Below are positions 7,099 to 15,485 of a DNA stretch of 44,698 nucleotides, one piece after another (position 1 is the first letter of the stretch; every line of letters starts with the position of its first letter). The DNA is taken from positions 1-44,698 of the forward strand of contig JAFSIZ010000090.1 of assembly GCA_017439555.1 (NCBI GenBank), read 5' to 3'. Both the position numbers and the translations under genes were made by a program. A model generated the notes under the pieces. It made no database searches, had not been told where the DNA came from, and was given only the letters and a program-made list of their open reading frames with translations. The stretch is from Oscillospiraceae bacterium (GTDB lineage: Bacteria > Bacillota > Clostridia > Oscillospirales > JAAYXM01).

Positions 7099-8097
7099 TT
7101 ATGCCATTTTTGAAAGCATTGCGCGATCAATTTCCGTGCGCATTCTCTCACCTGCCATAAAGCGCTCAAGCTCTTCACAGACATGGAGCGCGATACGGCG
7201 ACGTCCGTTTGAAGCTGTACCTGCAAGGTGGGGCGTAAGATTTACATTTTCAAGGAAGCGGAGCTCATTGTCTTCTGCCGGCGGCTCAACCTCAGTGATG
7301 TCAATGCAGGCAAACATACCCTTCTTTTCTTTGAGACGCTCGATGAGATACGGCTCATCAAAGATTGTGCCGCGTGCTGTGTTGACAATAACAACGCGAT
7401 CCTTGAGAAGGCCGATGTTGTCTTTGTTGATCATATGTCTTGTTGCCGGAAGATCCGGAGAATGAATTGAGATGACATCACTCTCTGCCAGAAGCTCATT
7501 AAGCTCTCTCTTTTCTGCACCGAGCTCTGCAATCTGCTCTGCAGACAAGGTCGGGTCATACACAAGAATATCAACATGGAAATTCTTCAGGAGCTTTATC
7601 ATATGGCGGCCGACAAAACCGGCACTTACGATGCCTATCTTGATGTCATAAAAATCGATAACTTCATCAGCGTTATGAGCATTCCACTCGCCGGCTTTTG
7701 TGTAACGCGGCATTGTAAACGCACCCTTGCAAGCCGAGATTGCAAATGCAAGTGCTGTTTCTGCAACACCCTCGCCAATAGCTGCAGCCGATGCTGTGAG
7801 GCGAATGTCTTCTCTTGCCATCAGGGCATCAGACATAACAGGCTTGATTGTTCCTGCCGCATGGAAAACACCCTTGAGATTCGGGCATACATCGATGATG
7901 TCTTTTTCAATCGCCGGAGTTCCCCACGATGTAATGATGAAATCCGAGCCCTTTATAAACTCAAGAACCTTTGCGCGATCCTCAAAATCATCGCTGTCCC
8001 AAAGGGCGACATCGCCGTACTTTCCGAGACGGTCAAAATATTTTTGTGCAAAAATACCGTCCTGAAGTCTTTTTGTTACGAGAAGTGATATTTTCAT
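7099..8097 (-). CDS. D-2-hydroxyacid dehydrogenase family protein
   Basis: A 332-residue NAD-dependent oxidoreductase. The central Rossmann segment KIGIVSAGFVGRHM is at about 152-165. The catalytic arginine lies in IVNTARG, the glutamate in ITEVEPPAE and the acid-base histidine in LTPHLAG, the standard triad of the D-isomer-specific 2-hydroxyacid dehydrogenase family. The substrate is unknown; pairing with a Gfo/Idh protein suggests a sugar-acid or 2-keto acid step. AGGAGG precedes the start by 8 nt, and the Gfo/Idh gene ends 18 nt upstream, so the two form an operon ended by the hairpin at 7039-7068. Confidence 0.88.
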   Translation of the reverse strand: MKISLLVTKRLQDGIFAQKYFDRLGKYGDVALWDSDDFEDRAKVLEFIKGSDFIITSWGTPAIEKDIIDVCPNLKGVFHAAGTIKPVMSDALMAREDIRLTASAAAIGEGVAETALAFAISACKGAFTMPRYTKAGEWNAHNADEVIDFYDIKIGIVSAGFVGRHMIKLLKNFHVDILVYDPTLSAEQIAELGAEKRELNELLAESDVISIHSPDLPATRHMINKDNIGLLKDRVVIVNTARGTIFDEPYLIERLKEKKGMFACIDITEVEPPAEDNELRFLENVNLTPHLAGTASNGRRRIALHVCEELERFMAGERMRTEIDRAMLSKMA

Positions 8098-8115
8098 TTT
8101 ATTTACCTCCTAAAA

Positions 8116-9063
8116 TCAATCTTTATACATAACGCTTGCCGCAGCGCCATATGCCTTTTCAAATGCATAACCATCAAATGCATCATCGTCCTGAAGCTCT
8201 TCTATCCTTACTTCCCTGCCGTTTTCAAAGTCACGGCTGCGCTTTCCGCAAAGCATAAATTCGGATACGTTGAGAATTCTTTCAATATCGGCAGTCTTTT
8301 GTTCACCCGTCTTCAGCATTTCTGAAACTCGAGTGAGAAGTGCCATATAAATTTTAGATGAATCAATCTTGAAGCAAAGGGATGATTTTGTTGTCATAAT
8401 CGAGACATTGAACGGACGCCATCCCGAAAGATATGTGCAGTATGTACCTATAACGCCGTTTGCAAAACGCACTGTATAGAGCTCACATTTTCCTCCTGCG
8501 CGCTCAGTTGTGCCCGTAAAGCGGCACGAAACAGCCGGAGCGCCTGCGATCTCCGAAAGGATCTCGCCTATGTGAACCCCATAGTTGAACTCATCAACAC
8601 CGCTTTCACCGTATACAGTGACAACCTCTCCGCGCTCTTCAACCGGCTGAGCGAGAAACTCCTGAATTTCAGCAGCATATCGCGCAGAGGATGAACCGAT
8701 AATATTCGCACCGTTTGCAATCAGCTCGCGGATTCTCTTTATGTCCTTGACGCTGCCGACGAGCGGTTTATCAAGAAGCACGGGCTTACCGCGATTGATA
8801 AACGGAAGAGCCTGCTCCACGTGCTTGTCCCAGTTACAGGACTGAACAAAACCGATATCAGTCTTTTCTGCAAGCTCATCTATGCTCTCCGCTCTGCCTT
8901 CCATATTATATTTGTTTATAAACCAATTGACCTCATCATCTCCGCGGAAGCCATCAGAAAAGAGCATAGAGTACTGCATATCAAGCCCCGGCGTATCCGC
9001 CATCTTCTGGGCCCACGAAAACGGATGGGATGTATCAATATTTACAAGACCTATCTTTTTCAT
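8116..9063 (-). CDS. Gfo/Idh/MocA-family oxidoreductase
   Basis: A 315-residue protein of the glucose-fructose oxidoreductase/inositol dehydrogenase family. The usual N-terminal GxGxxG is replaced by VNIDTSHPFSWAQKM, a variant found in a distinct group whose early strand reads xDTSHP. The conserved Lys-Pro of the family is present in LLDKPLVGS near residue 105. The C-terminal half is the alpha/beta substrate domain. It probably oxidises a sugar or cyclitol derivative with NAD(P), although the altered dinucleotide loop leaves this open. ATG 9063 is chosen because AAAGGAGGA directly abuts the earlier ATG at 9069, leaving proper spacing only for the second. Confidence 0.83.
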   Translation of the reverse strand: MKKIGLVNIDTSHPFSWAQKMADTPGLDMQYSMLFSDGFRGDDEVNWFINKYNMEGRAESIDELAEKTDIGFVQSCNWDKHVEQALPFINRGKPVLLDKPLVGSVKDIKRIRELIANGANIIGSSSARYAAEIQEFLAQPVEERGEVVTVYGESGVDEFNYGVHIGEILSEIAGAPAVSCRFTGTTERAGGKCELYTVRFANGVIGTYCTYLSGWRPFNVSIMTTKSSLCFKIDSSKIYMALLTRVSEMLKTGEQKTADIERILNVSEFMLCGKRSRDFENGREVRIEELQDDDAFDGYAFEKAYGAAASVMYKD

Positions 9064-9336
9064 AAACATTCCTCCTTTTATACTGTTAGTATATATCTTT
9101 TTCATTCGGGTGTATTTACATTTTTTCTTGTTTTATTTATACTATTTCTCATATTTATATATATTGTATTTACCTCTGCAGAATTATATGGACATACTCC
9201 CGGCAAGGTGATATAATCTCAAAAGCGTCCTACTTTCCAAAAAATCTGAAAAGCGAGTCCTAAACGCTGCTTTTTTTGAAACATTCACCGATGTTATTTC
9301 GTATAGTAAAGTAAATACGAAAAACGGAGGTTTGTT
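9064..9336. other. AT-rich divergent intergenic region
   Basis: This 273-nt region lies between divergent genes. On the minus side a TATACT about 30 nt before the Gfo/Idh start could be a -10 element, but no good -35 is visible, as in activator-dependent promoters. On the plus side an inverted repeat TTTCGTAT (9297-9304)/ATACGAAA (9315-9322) lies just before the amidase ribosome site and contains TATAGT. A weak GC-stem followed by seven Ts sits at about 9252-9277. No open frame of note. Confidence 0.45.
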
Positions 9337-9909
9337 ATGGCTATCAAAATATTCATCGATCAGGGACACAATCCACAAGGAATAAATGCAGGCGCCGAAG
9401 GCTTTGGTTTAAGAGAGCAGGATATAACCTATAATGTAGGTATATATCTTCGTGACATACTTGAGCAGGACCCTCGTTTTGAAGCACGCGTATCAAGGCC
9501 GACCGATTCTACGGTTCTCGGCACAAGCAATGCCACAAGTCTTGCCGCACGGGTCAACGCCGCAAATGCCTGGCCTGCCGATTATTTTCTCAGCATCCAC
9601 ACCAATGCAAACACCAACCCGGGCGTAAACGGAACGGAAATGTATATATACAGCGCAGGCGGCCAGGCTCAATGGCTTGCAGAAGCACTTTTGTCTTCCG
9701 TAACAACTCGCCTCGGCACAAAAAACAACGGCGTATTTGTGCGCCCGTCGCTGTTTGTATTGCGGCGTACAGCTATGCCTGCGGTTCTTTTGGAGCTTGC
9801 ATACATAACAAATGAAGAGGATGCGGAAAAGCTTGAGACTGAGCAATATGCATTTGCATATGCAATATATCAGGGGCTTCTTTCCTATTTTGGCTTCAAC
9901 AATATATAA
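9337..9909 (+). CDS. N-acetylmuramoyl-L-alanine amidase (Amidase_3), no signal peptide
   Basis: A 190-residue single-domain zinc amidase that cleaves the MurNAc-L-Ala bond of peptidoglycan. The Amidase_3 ligands are visible: H11 (DQGHN), E27 (LREQD) and H88 (SIHTN), with catalytic E153 (LLELAY). There is no signal peptide, transmembrane segment or cell-wall-binding repeat, so the enzyme stays cytoplasmic until lysis or is exported in an unusual way. Sporulation mother-cell amidases such as CwlC have this plan, which fits a spore former. CGGAGG lies about 7 nt before the start. The hairpin before the ribosome site may affect translation. Confidence 0.9.
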   Translation: MAIKIFIDQGHNPQGINAGAEGFGLREQDITYNVGIYLRDILEQDPRFEARVSRPTDSTVLGTSNATSLAARVNAANAWPADYFLSIHTNANTNPGVNGTEMYIYSAGGQAQWLAEALLSSVTTRLGTKNNGVFVRPSLFVLRRTAMPAVLLELAYITNEEDAEKLETEQYAFAYAIYQGLLSYFGFNNI

Positions 9910-9919
9910 AAGCACTGGA

Positions 9920-9951
9920 AATTTTATCTTATATATGATAAAATATTTTTT
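9920..9951 (+). terminator. AT-rich hairpin after the amidase gene
   Basis: ATTTTATC (9921-9928) and GATAAAAT (9937-9944) are perfect inverted copies with an 8-nt loop, followed by ATTTTTTAT. It may be a weak terminator, or its TATATATGATAAAAT may provide promoter elements for the next gene. Confidence 0.4.
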
Positions 9952-9978
9952 ATGAATAATATCCGGAGGACGTTTATT

Positions 9979-10779
9979 ATGGCAACGGTATTTGAAAATA
10001 TAGGTTTTAACATACAGGACGAGGACGGCGCATATCGCCTCGCTGATTTTGTATTGAATTCCGGCAGCATTCTCCCTGTCGAAAACGGGGCTTACGCCGT
10101 CTGGAGCGACAAAAGCGGTGCTGAAGTCTGGGAAAGACTCGCTCTCGACCACGAAACCAAAAGCGTTTCTTTGCTCAACCTCGACCCCCATTTCAACGGA
10201 AGATGCGTGTGGCATCTTGAGTTTGCACGCGAATTTACGGCAGAGCGCGATGATATGCTCGATTGCAAGGCACTTCTTAAGCTTCCCGATTCAGAGCAAA
10301 GCTTTTGCGGCAGAATTATGGGTTCCTTTGCAATACCCGATTTTTCTCCTGCCGGCGAATATGATTTTCAGGTATCGATGATTCCTCATTCTATAACATT
10401 TTTTAAAGATGAGCTCGAAATGCGAAAGGCGCTTTCAGACGAGACAACAGCGCTCGGGGTTCTCGCTCCCGTCGGTATGTATATGCGTATGCTCAACAGC
10501 GAGGACGAACAGTTTCAGACAGATATTCTGATGACGCGACTTGCCGCAGAGATTGTGACGGGCGACGTCAGATTTATGATTGCCGACAAGACACCTGTTG
10601 GTGAATTTTTGCATCTTGTGCTCAACACACACTTTGGCGAGCTTGATATAGCAGTCAGCCAGAATCAATATGAGACTAAAGAACTTACATCGCTTTGCGG
10701 AGGAGGTATGATTGCTGTTGTCAACGGCATCATTTCCGCAAAACTTGTAAAAATAGAAAAGGCAGATTACAATGATTGA
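9979..10779 (+). CDS. Unknown protein translationally coupled to ABC-F ATPase
   Basis: A 266-residue acidic, soluble protein that I do not recognise. It has no signal peptide, membrane segment or cysteine motif. The sequence alternates short strands and loops (for example GAYAVWSDKSGAEVWERL and LDPHFNGRCVWHLEF), compatible with a mostly beta protein. ATG 9979 follows CGGAGGACGTTTATT; an ATG 27 nt earlier lacks a ribosome site. Its last 8 nt overlap the start of the ABC-F gene (ATGATTGA), implying translational coupling and perhaps a shared role. A search against Clostridia genomes would show whether this pair is conserved. Confidence 0.72.
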   Translation: MATVFENIGFNIQDEDGAYRLADFVLNSGSILPVENGAYAVWSDKSGAEVWERLALDHETKSVSLLNLDPHFNGRCVWHLEFAREFTAERDDMLDCKALLKLPDSEQSFCGRIMGSFAIPDFSPAGEYDFQVSMIPHSITFFKDELEMRKALSDETTALGVLAPVGMYMRMLNSEDEQFQTDILMTRLAAEIVTGDVRFMIADKTPVGEFLHLVLNTHFGELDIAVSQNQYETKELTSLCGGGMIAVVNGIISAKLVKIEKADYND

Positions 10780-12646
10780 TATTTCAGTTTCAAAACTGAA
10801 TAAATTCTATGGAGAACACCACGTCCTGCGCGATGTTACTTTTAACATCGAACAGGGAGAGCGCGTCGGCCTTCTCGGAGACAACGGAAGCGGAAAAACA
10901 ACACTTTTTAAAATTCTTTCCGGCGAGCTTGATTATGACTCAGGTGAAGTCGTTATTCCTCAGGGCCGCAGAATAGCCGTTGTATCCCAGATTCCTGACT
11001 ATCCTGCCGGAGCTTCGGTAAACGATGTTCTTGCAAGCGCCTTTGCGCATCTCGATGAAATGTCGGCAGAGCTGCGCCGTCTTGAAAAAATGATGGAAGT
11101 ATATTCGGACGCCGATCTGCTCTCCCGCTATGACAGGTTAAGCTCAAGATTTGAACACATGGGCGGTTATGACACTGAAACCGAGATCAGCAAAACCTGC
11201 AACGGTCTCGGAATCCCTCAGGAAATGCGCGAGCGCATATTTGACACACTTTCCGGAGGCGAAAAGACCAGAATCGTCATTGCCTGCGCATTATTGCAGG
11301 ATCCGGACATACTTCTCCTCGATGAGCCTACGAACCATCTTGACATTGATGCTGTCGAATGGCTCGAAGACTACCTTCCGAAATTCCGCGGAACAGTATT
11401 TATAATCTCCCACGACCGTTATTTCATAGATAAGTGTATAACTCGTGTTATAGAGCTTTCCGACGGCGTTGCAGAGTTTTATCCCGGCAACTACAGCTTC
11501 TATGTCGAAGAACGCGAAGCGCGATATGAGGAACAGCTCAGGCGCTATAAAGCGGAACAGGCGGAAATCAAGAGGCTCGAATTTACAGCTGAGCGTATGC
11601 ACGGCTGGGGTATGGGAAACAAACGGCTTCAGGTTCGCGCATTTGCTATCGAAAAGCGAATAGAACGTATGCGAAAGACAGAGAAGCCAAAAGAGATCCG
11701 TTCTTCACTTCATGCGCAATTCAGCTCTACAGGATTCTGGGGCGATAACGTGGCAAAGCTTGCCAATATTGACAAGGCGTATGGAGAAAAGATTTTGTTT
11801 CAGGATTTATCGCTCACTATCGAAAACGGCGACAGAATCGCCCTTATAGGCGATAACGGCTGCGGAAAAACGACCTTACTCGATATCATTGCTCGCATCT
11901 CTCAGCCGGACCGCGGAAGCGTTACCTATAATCCATCAGTAAAATCGGCACTTCTTCCTCAGGTTATTCGCTTTGCAGACGAAAACCGAACCATTCTCGA
12001 TACAGTATTATACGATCTCAACGTCTCAACGCAGACAGCGCGAAACAGGCTCGCCTCCTTTCTCTTTTTCGGAGACGATGTATTCGACAGAGTAAGCACT
12101 CTGTCCGGCGGTGAACGAAGCCGCCTGAAGCTTTGTGAGCTTATGGCTGCAAATATAAATTTCCTGATGCTAGACGAACCTACAAACCATCTTGATATTA
12201 CTTCACGCGAATGGATTGAAGAGGCTGTTGCAGAGTTTGACGGAGCGTTGCTGTTCGTGTCACACGACAGATTTTTCATAAGCAGATTCGCAAACAGGAT
12301 ATGGGAACTGCGCGACGGCGTAATCTATGATTTCAAAGGAACTTTTGACGCATACCGTCGCGAAAAGCAGCTTGCACGTGAAAGAATAAGCGCCGCTGCT
12401 CCCCAGCCAAAGAGAGAAGAAAAATCCAAACCACAGGCAAAACCCAACAAAAAGCAGAACGACAAGAAGATACGTGAAATAGAGCGCGAAATATCAAAGC
12501 TTGAAGAGCGTATATCCGAAATTGATGCTGAGATTCAGATTTCGGCGAGCGACTTTGAAGCTCTCTCTCGCCTGTATGAAGAAAGAGAGACTCTTAACAC
12601 TGAGCTTGAAGAGAAAATGACAATCTGGGAAAGTCTGTTTGATTAG
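10772..12646 (+). CDS. ABC-F family ATPase
   Basis: A 624-residue protein with two ABC ATPase domains in one chain and no membrane segment. Domain 1 has Walker A GDNGSGKTT (about 36-44), signature LSGGEKTR and LLLDEPTNHLD. Domain 2 has GDNGCGKTT, LSGGERSR and MLDEPTNHLD. The charged helical linker between them, rich in Arg and Glu (EEQLRRYKAEQAEIKRLE), is the P-site tRNA interaction motif region. The C-terminal about 75 residues are a lysine/glutamate-rich coiled coil as in Uup/YdiF. ABC-F proteins act on stalled or antibiotic-bound ribosomes. The sequence does not show whether this one gives resistance. Its start overlaps the preceding gene. Confidence 0.92.
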   Translation: MIDISVSKLNKFYGEHHVLRDVTFNIEQGERVGLLGDNGSGKTTLFKILSGELDYDSGEVVIPQGRRIAVVSQIPDYPAGASVNDVLASAFAHLDEMSAELRRLEKMMEVYSDADLLSRYDRLSSRFEHMGGYDTETEISKTCNGLGIPQEMRERIFDTLSGGEKTRIVIACALLQDPDILLLDEPTNHLDIDAVEWLEDYLPKFRGTVFIISHDRYFIDKCITRVIELSDGVAEFYPGNYSFYVEEREARYEEQLRRYKAEQAEIKRLEFTAERMHGWGMGNKRLQVRAFAIEKRIERMRKTEKPKEIRSSLHAQFSSTGFWGDNVAKLANIDKAYGEKILFQDLSLTIENGDRIALIGDNGCGKTTLLDIIARISQPDRGSVTYNPSVKSALLPQVIRFADENRTILDTVLYDLNVSTQTARNRLASFLFFGDDVFDRVSTLSGGERSRLKLCELMAANINFLMLDEPTNHLDITSREWIEEAVAEFDGALLFVSHDRFFISRFANRIWELRDGVIYDFKGTFDAYRREKQLARERISAAAPQPKREEKSKPQAKPNKKQNDKKIREIEREISKLEERISEIDAEIQISASDFEALSRLYEERETLNTELEEKMTIWESLFD

Positions 12647-12715
12647 CTTAGTCTGAAAATTTATATATGTAAAAAACTTATGATGTATCGTATAAAAGAA
12701 AGGACAGAATATACT

Positions 12716-13789
12716 ATGTTAGAAAAGCTTGCATTTCTTGAAGAAAAATACAAGGAAATCGAAGAAAAACTCGCAGATCCAAATCTCTATAATGACCCTG
12801 CTGCAGCTGCGAAAATTTCGAAAGAGCAAAAAGAACTCACTCCAATTATAGAATGCTACAGAACATATTGTGCAACAGAACAGGAGCTTCGCGATCTCCG
12901 CGAGATGCTTGACGGAAAACTTGATCCTGATTTCCGTGAAATGGCACAGGAGGAATTCACTGCAGCCAAAGAAAAGCTCACCGAGCTTGAGCACGAGCTT
13001 AAAATCCTCCTTCTTCCCACCGACCCGAACGATGACAAAAACGTTATCGTTGAAATCCGCGGCGGTGCAGGCGGCGAAGAGGCCGCACTTTTCGCCCATT
13101 CACTCTACCGCATGTATTCGATGTATGCCGAATCCCGCCGCTGGAGCATCGATGTTGTTTCAATAAACGAGACAGAGCTTGGCGGCATAAAGGAAATAAG
13201 CTTTGTCATCGAAGGCGCAGGAGCATATTCCCGTCTCAAATTCGAGAGCGGAGTTCACCGTGTTCAGCGCGTTCCCGACACAGAATCATCAGGCCGCATC
13301 CATACCTCGACGGTCACCGTTGCTGTTCTTCCTGAAGCTGAAGAGGTCGAGGTTGATCTCAATATGGCCGATGTTGATGTCGATACCTTCCGTGCATCCG
13401 GTGCAGGCGGCCAGCACGTCAACAAAACCGAATCTGCCATCCGTCTTACCCACCGTCCGACAGGCATCGTCGTTGAATGTCAGGACGAGCGCAGCCAGCA
13501 CAAAAACAAGGATCGCGCAATCAAGATTCTCCGTTCAAAGCTCTATGACATTCAGATGCAGGAGCAGGCATCGCAAATTGCCGCAGAGCGAAAGAGTCAG
13601 GTCGGCACAGGCGACCGCAGTGAGCGCATACGCACATATAACTATCCGCAGGGACGTGTTACCGATCACCGCATTTCCCTTACACTTTATAAGCTTGAGC
13701 AATTCCTGAACGGCGATCTCGACGAAATGATAGATGCAATAATCACAGCCGATCAGGCAGAGAAGCTCAAGGCTTCAGAAAACGCATAA
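12716..13789 (+). CDS. prfA: Peptide chain release factor 1
   Basis: A 357-residue class I release factor that recognises UAA and UAG and hydrolyses peptidyl-tRNA on the ribosome. The GGQ motif ([12 protein letters not shown], about residue 230) and the RF1-type P-x-T codon-recognition motif ([12 protein letters not shown]) are both present. RF2 would carry S-P-F instead. Length fits the family (about 355-360). ATG 12716 follows GAAAGGA and gives the normal N-terminus; an earlier in-frame ATG would add 12 unusual residues. Sua5 follows 24 nt later. The methyltransferase gene prmC, often next to prfA, is not in this window. Confidence 0.96.
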   Translation: MLEKLAFLEEKYKEIEEKLADPNLYNDPAAAAKISKEQKELTPIIECYRTYCATEQELRDLREMLDGKLDPDFREMAQEEFTAAKEKLTELEHELKILLLPTDPNDDKNVIVEIRGGAGGEEAALFAHSLYRMYSMYAESRRWSIDVVSINETELGGIKEISFVIEGAGAYSRLKFESGVHRVQRVPDTESSGRIHTSTVTVAVLPEAEEVEVDLNMADVDVDTFRASGAGGQHVNKTESAIRLTHRPTGIVVECQDERSQHKNKDRAIKILRSKLYDIQMQEQASQIAAERKSQVGTGDRSERIRTYNYPQGRVTDHRISLTLYKLEQFLNGDLDEMIDAIITADQAEKLKASENA

Positions 13790-13813
13790 CACAGTGAGAG
13801 AAGGTTAGGTTCA

Positions 13814-14860
13814 ATGACCACAGAACTGATAAAAATACGCGGATTGATGCAAAACTCCGATGACTTTATGCGCGCAGGCAATCTTCTGAAAAACGGAGAA
13901 GTTGTGGCTATTCCGACAGAAACCGTTTATGGGCTCGCTGCAAATGCTTTCGATGAAGACGCTGTAAAAAAGATTTTTATCGCAAAAGGCAGACCTCAGG
14001 ACAATCCGCTTATTGTTCATATTTCCGAGTTCGATGATCTGGCGGAGATAACCTCTGAAATCCCCGAAAGCGCTCTCATTCTTGCAGAAAAATTCTGGCC
14101 GGGGCCTCTCACTATGATTCTGAAAAAAAACGATAAAATCCCTATGGCTGTTACCGCCGGGCTTTCTACCGTGGCAGTGAGATTCCCTTCACACATATAT
14201 GCACGGGCAATAATCGAAGCTGCAGGTGTTCCGCTTGCTGCCCCGTCAGCAAACCGCTCAGGTAAACCGAGCCCGACCACTGCCCAACACGTTATGCGCG
14301 ATCTTTCAGGACTTATTCCGATGATATTGGATGGCGGCGAATGCGACGTCGGCCTTGAGTCCACAGTTATAGATCTTACAGGCGATGTTCCCACACTCCT
14401 CCGCCCCGGTGGCATCACGCTCCGCGAGCTGCGCGAGGCGCTCGGAAATGTCGCTGTGAATCCGAAGATTCTCGAAGAGGTTTCAGACAATGAACAGGTT
14501 GCTTCTCCCGGCATGAAATATAAGCATTACGCGCCATCCGCTCCTGTTGTTATAGTTGACGGAGAGGCTCTCGCATTCCGTGATTATGTCTGCCGGAACG
14601 CTGCCGATAAGAGCATTGCTGTTCTTTGCTTTGCAGAGGAACAGCACCTGTTTGACGGATTTGATTTCCGTGTTATTCCATATGGAAATCGCACAAATCC
14701 GGCTGAGCTTGCTCACGGGCTTTTCGCAGCACTGCGAAGCCTTGATGATATTTCCGCAGACATAATTTATGCACGTGAACCCGAAGTCGGCGACGGGATG
14801 GAACTGGCTGTTGTAAACAGACTCAGCCGCGCAGCCGGATTTACCCGTATTTCTGTATAA
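13814..14860 (+). CDS. L-threonylcarbamoyladenylate synthase (Sua5 type)
   Basis: A 348-residue enzyme making threonylcarbamoyl-AMP from threonine, bicarbonate and ATP, the first step of t6A modification at tRNA position 37. Residues about 15-205 are the YrdC domain: the nucleotide-binding segment AIPTETVYGLAANA, the KGRPQDNPLIVH motif and SANRSGKPSPTT are all visible. After PGMKYKHYAP the roughly 100-residue Sua5 C-terminal domain follows, so this is the long Sua5/YwlC form rather than short TsaC. GAGAGAAGG precedes the start. It lies in a tight prfA-sua5-coaE run. Confidence 0.94.
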   Translation: MTTELIKIRGLMQNSDDFMRAGNLLKNGEVVAIPTETVYGLAANAFDEDAVKKIFIAKGRPQDNPLIVHISEFDDLAEITSEIPESALILAEKFWPGPLTMILKKNDKIPMAVTAGLSTVAVRFPSHIYARAIIEAAGVPLAAPSANRSGKPSPTTAQHVMRDLSGLIPMILDGGECDVGLESTVIDLTGDVPTLLRPGGITLRELREALGNVAVNPKILEEVSDNEQVASPGMKYKHYAPSAPVVIVDGEALAFRDYVCRNAADKSIAVLCFAEEQHLFDGFDFRVIPYGNRTNPAELAHGLFAALRSLDDISADIIYAREPEVGDGMELAVVNRLSRAAGFTRISV

Positions 14861-14873
14861 GGCGGTGTCAGAT

Positions 14874-15485
14874 ATGTTAATAATAGGTATAACAGGCGGA
14901 AGCGGTTGCGGAAAAAGCACTGTATCAAAGCTCTACTGTGACATATACGGAGCAGCAACCATTGATGCAGACGAAGTGTATCATGATCTTTTAAACAATT
15001 CCGCACCTATGATGAAAGAGCTCAAGCGCAGATTTCCGGAAGCTGTTACAGGCGACAAGCTGAACAGAAAAACACTTGCCGGCATTGTTTTTTCCGATAA
15101 AGCCGCGCTTTCTGACCTCAATGATATTGCACACAAATTTGTAATTGAAGAAACAGAACGAAGAATGTCTGTCTTCTACCAGCGCAATGCAGAATATCTT
15201 TGCATCGATGCAATTGCGCTCTTCGAGAGCGGCCTTGATTCTATTTGCGATGTCACTATAGGCGTAACTGCTCCTCGGGCACAGCGCATTGCGAGAATAA
15301 TCAACCGCGACGGCATCGACTCAATGTCTGCCTCTGCGCGCATAAATGCACAGCCTGACGATAATTTTTATATTGAGCGCTGTGATTATATGATAGCAAA
15401 TAACGGCAATATGGATGAAATACGCCTTGAAGCCGAACGCATTTTCAATATTATTACGAAAGGAACTGACGACACAGATGAGTAG
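14874..15485 (+). CDS. coaE: Dephospho-CoA kinase
   Basis: A 203-residue P-loop kinase catalysing the last step of coenzyme A synthesis, ATP-dependent phosphorylation of dephospho-CoA. The Walker A GSGCGKST is at about residues 10-17, followed by IDADEVYHDLL, the CoA-binding DxD-like segment. The APRAQRIARIINRDG region is the LID-like arginine motif. ATG 14874 is favoured: AAGGCGGTG serves as ribosome site 6 nt upstream. GTG 14865 lies inside that site. The next gene starts before this one ends (8-nt overlap), showing translational coupling to the M18 aminopeptidase. Confidence 0.92.
   Translation: MLIIGITGGSGCGKSTVSKLYCDIYGAATIDADEVYHDLLNNSAPMMKELKRRFPEAVTGDKLNRKTLAGIVFSDKAALSDLNDIAHKFVIEETERRMSVFYQRNAEYLCIDAIALFESGLDSICDVTIGVTAPRAQRIARIINRDGIDSMSASARINAQPDDNFYIERCDYMIANNGNMDEIRLEAERIFNIITKGTDDTDE

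Noticed and set aside
6776-7465. 229-codon plus-strand open frame
   Set aside because: It crosses the AraC promoter, a terminator and the end of the dehydrogenase gene on the other strand, so it cannot be a conserved gene.
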